Assembly (NCBI RefSeq): GCF_007829885.1
Contig: NZ_VIWW01000001.1
Span: 1,426,001 to 1,490,000 of the forward strand
Source of the DNA: Streptomyces brevispora
GTDB taxonomy: Bacteria; Actinomycetota; Actinomycetes; Streptomycetales; Streptomycetaceae
Length of the DNA: 64,000 bases
Reading direction: 5' to 3'
The notes beneath the pieces were generated by a model. That model searched no databases and was not told where the DNA came from. It saw only the letters and a list, made by a program, of their open reading frames with translations. The position numbers were made by a program, and so were the translations under genes. Numbering within the stretch: the stretch's first letter is position 1; every line of letters begins with the position of its first letter. Positions 62,513-64,000 of this stretch are shown here, piece after piece.

Positions 62513-64000
62513 TGGCAGGGCCTGGCGGACGCATGATGGCGGGCGGGGCGCCGACCGAGCGGTCCATGGACTTCAAGGGGTCCACGAAGCGGCTGCTGAA
62601 GCGCTTCGCCTCGGAGAAGACGACGCTGTACGTGATGCTGGTGGCCGGGGCGCTGAGCGTGGCGCTCTCGGTGGTCGGGCCGAAGATCCTCGGCAAGGCC
62701 ACCGACCTGGTGTTCGCCGGGGTCGTCGGCCGGCAGATGCAGGCGGGGACGACCAAGGAGCAGGCCATCGAGGGCCTGCACAAGTCCAACAGCGGCCTGG
62801 CCGACATGCTCTCCAAGGTGGACTTCACCCCGGGCAAGGGCATGGACTTCGACGCGATCGGCCATGTGCTGCTGGCGGCGCTGATCACGTACGTCGGTGC
62901 CGGGCTGCTGATGCTGGTGTCGACGCGGCTGTCGATCCGGGTGATCAACCGGGTCGTGTTCCAGATGCGCGAGGACATCCAGACGAAGCTGTCGCGGCTG
63001 CCGCTGTCGTACTTCGACCGGCAAAAGCGCGGCGAGGTGCTGAGCCGGGCGACGAACGACATAGACAACATCTCGCAGACGATGCAGCAGACGATGGGCC
63101 AGCTCATCAACTCGTTGCTGACCATCGTCGGCGTGCTGATCATGATGTTCTGGATCTCGCCGCTGCTGGCGGTCGTCGCACTGGCGACGGTGCCGCTGTC
63201 GGTGGTCGTGGCGACCAAGGTGGGCAAGCGTTCGCAGCCGCAGTTCGTCCAGCAGTGGAAGGTGACGGGCACGCTCAACGCCCACATCGAGGAGATGTAC
63301 ACCGGGCACACCCTGGTGAAGGTCTTCGGCCGGCAGGAGGAGTCCGCGCGGGACTTCGCCGAGCAGAACGACGCACTGTACGAGGCCGGGTTCAAGGCGC
63401 AGTTCAACAGCGGGATCATGCAGCCGCTGATGATGTTCGTGTCGAACCTCAACTATGTGCTGATCGCCGTGATCGGTGGCCTGCGGGTCGCTTCCGGCTC
63501 ACTGTCGATCGGTGATGTGCAGGCCTTCATCCAGTACTCGCGGCAGTTCTCCATGCCGCTGACCCAGGTCGCCTCGATGGCGAACCTGGTGCAGTCCGGG
63601 GTGGCGTCGGCCGAGCGTATCTTCGAGCTGCTGGACGCCGAGGAGCAGGACGCCGGTCCCGCACCCGGCAAGGGCGCGCACCCGGAGGAGCTGCGCGGCA
63701 ACGTCTCGCTGGAGAACGTGTCGTTCCGCTACGACCCGGAGAAGCCGCTCATCGAGGACCTGTCGCTGAACGTCGAACCGGGTCACACGGTCGCGATCGT
63801 CGGCCCGACCGGCGCGGGCAAGACGACGCTGGTCAATCTGCTGATGCGGTTCTACGAGGTGACGGGCGGCCGGATCGCCCTCGACGGGGTCGATGTCGCG
63901 ACGATGTCGCGCGCCGATCTGCGGTCGGGGATCGGCATGGTCCTCCAGGACACCTGGCTGTTCGGCGGGACCATCGCGGAGAACATCGCGTACGGGGCAT
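62512..64000 (+). CDS. ABC exporter half-transporter, second subunit (cut by window edge)
   Basis: 496 codons are visible. Membrane segments begin near residue 38 (YVMLVAGALSVALSVVGPKI), with an extra loop of about 50 residues between the first two helices (LHKSNSGLADMLSKVDF), typical of one partner of heterodimeric exporters. Walker A is VGPTGAGKTT near residue 430. The signature motif and Walker B lie beyond the edge, so it cannot be confirmed that this subunit keeps the catalytic Glu. It forms a pair with the preceding gene. Confidence 0.9.
   Translation, partial: MAGPGGRMMAGGAPTERSMDFKGSTKRLLKRFASEKTTLYVMLVAGALSVALSVVGPKILGKATDLVFAGVVGRQMQAGTTKEQAIEGLHKSNSGLADMLSKVDFTPGKGMDFDAIGHVLLAALITYVGAGLLMLVSTRLSIRVINRVVFQMREDIQTKLSRLPLSYFDRQKRGEVLSRATNDIDNISQTMQQTMGQLINSLLTIVGVLIMMFWISPLLAVVALATVPLSVVVATKVGKRSQPQFVQQWKVTGTLNAHIEEMYTGHTLVKVFGRQEESARDFAEQNDALYEAGFKAQFNSGIMQPLMMFVSNLNYVLIAVIGGLRVASGSLSIGDVQAFIQYSRQFSMPLTQVASMANLVQSGVASAERIFELLDAEEQDAGPAPGKGAHPEELRGNVSLENVSFRYDPEKPLIEDLSLNVEPGHTVAIVGPTGAGKTTLVNLLMRFYEVTGGRIALDGVDVATMSRADLRSGIGMVLQDTWLFGGTIAENIAYGA

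Overview
The window is high-GC actinomycete DNA, most likely from a Streptomyces chromosome. The evidence is the codon bias, GTG/TTG starts with GGAGG-type ribosome sites, a Streptomyces-type tRNA cluster, and a YtxH / FGGY-kinase / heterodimeric ABC exporter block at the right end that looks like core genome. Everything from the left edge to about 58.06 kb looks like a layered genomic island built against the 3' end of a tRNA gene with a CAT anticodon (58060-58133, minus strand).

Layout. Degenerate copies of that tRNA's 3' end, with shared flanking DNA, recur near 420, 1957, 46800, 51343 and 55800, and the intact gene is at 58060. They cut the island into five units: a 1.5 kb VapBC unit; a 44.8 kb catabolic unit that starts with HicAB and ends in an IS3 element, a NucA/NucB-like nuclease remnant, a SUKH gene and IS debris; a 4.5 kb unit with a small Cys protein, an orphan type I-E CRISPR remnant and a MauE / Tat protein / Cys-rich beta-barrel operon; a 4.5 kb unit with a UBP zinc finger, DUF5996, an internally deleted IS256 element, a graveyard of gene fragments and a second VapBC; and a 2.3 kb unit with an HTH-PIN toxin-antitoxin pair. 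No integrase gene was found, so these look like remnants or passengers of elements that once integrated at the tRNA.

The catabolic unit has two parts in opposite condition. The left part (3.4-9.3 kb) is an aromatic meta-cleavage module. Its aldolase and extradiol dioxygenase are intact, but the hydratase, acylating aldehyde dehydrogenase, IclR regulator, acyl-CoA-dehydrogenase-like oxygenase and a second hydrolase are broken. Its meta-cleavage-product hydrolase is full length but lacks all three catalytic triad residues. The right part (9.4-42.9 kb) has no broken genes. It is a large CoA-ester pathway: three family III CoA-transferases, one AMP-forming and one NDP-forming acyl-CoA synthetase, two acyl-CoA dehydrogenases with EtfBA, one enoyl-CoA hydratase, two MaoC/FAS1-like hydratases each followed by a CitE/HpcH-type lyase, thiolase, four SDRs, two MmgE/PrpD proteins, TesB thioesterase, an NTF2-like protein, a binding-protein ABC importer and two MFS transporters.

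Two paralogous GntR/FCD regulators sit in the right part. About ten of its promoter regions carry a similar AT-rich motif (roughly ATATATGANGTATG), which suggests one coordinated regulon. The gene content resembles activation, oxidation, hydration and retro-Claisen cleavage of branched dicarboxylic acids, as in itaconate or mesaconate catabolism, but the duplicated set does not match a pathway I can name. The substrate is unknown.
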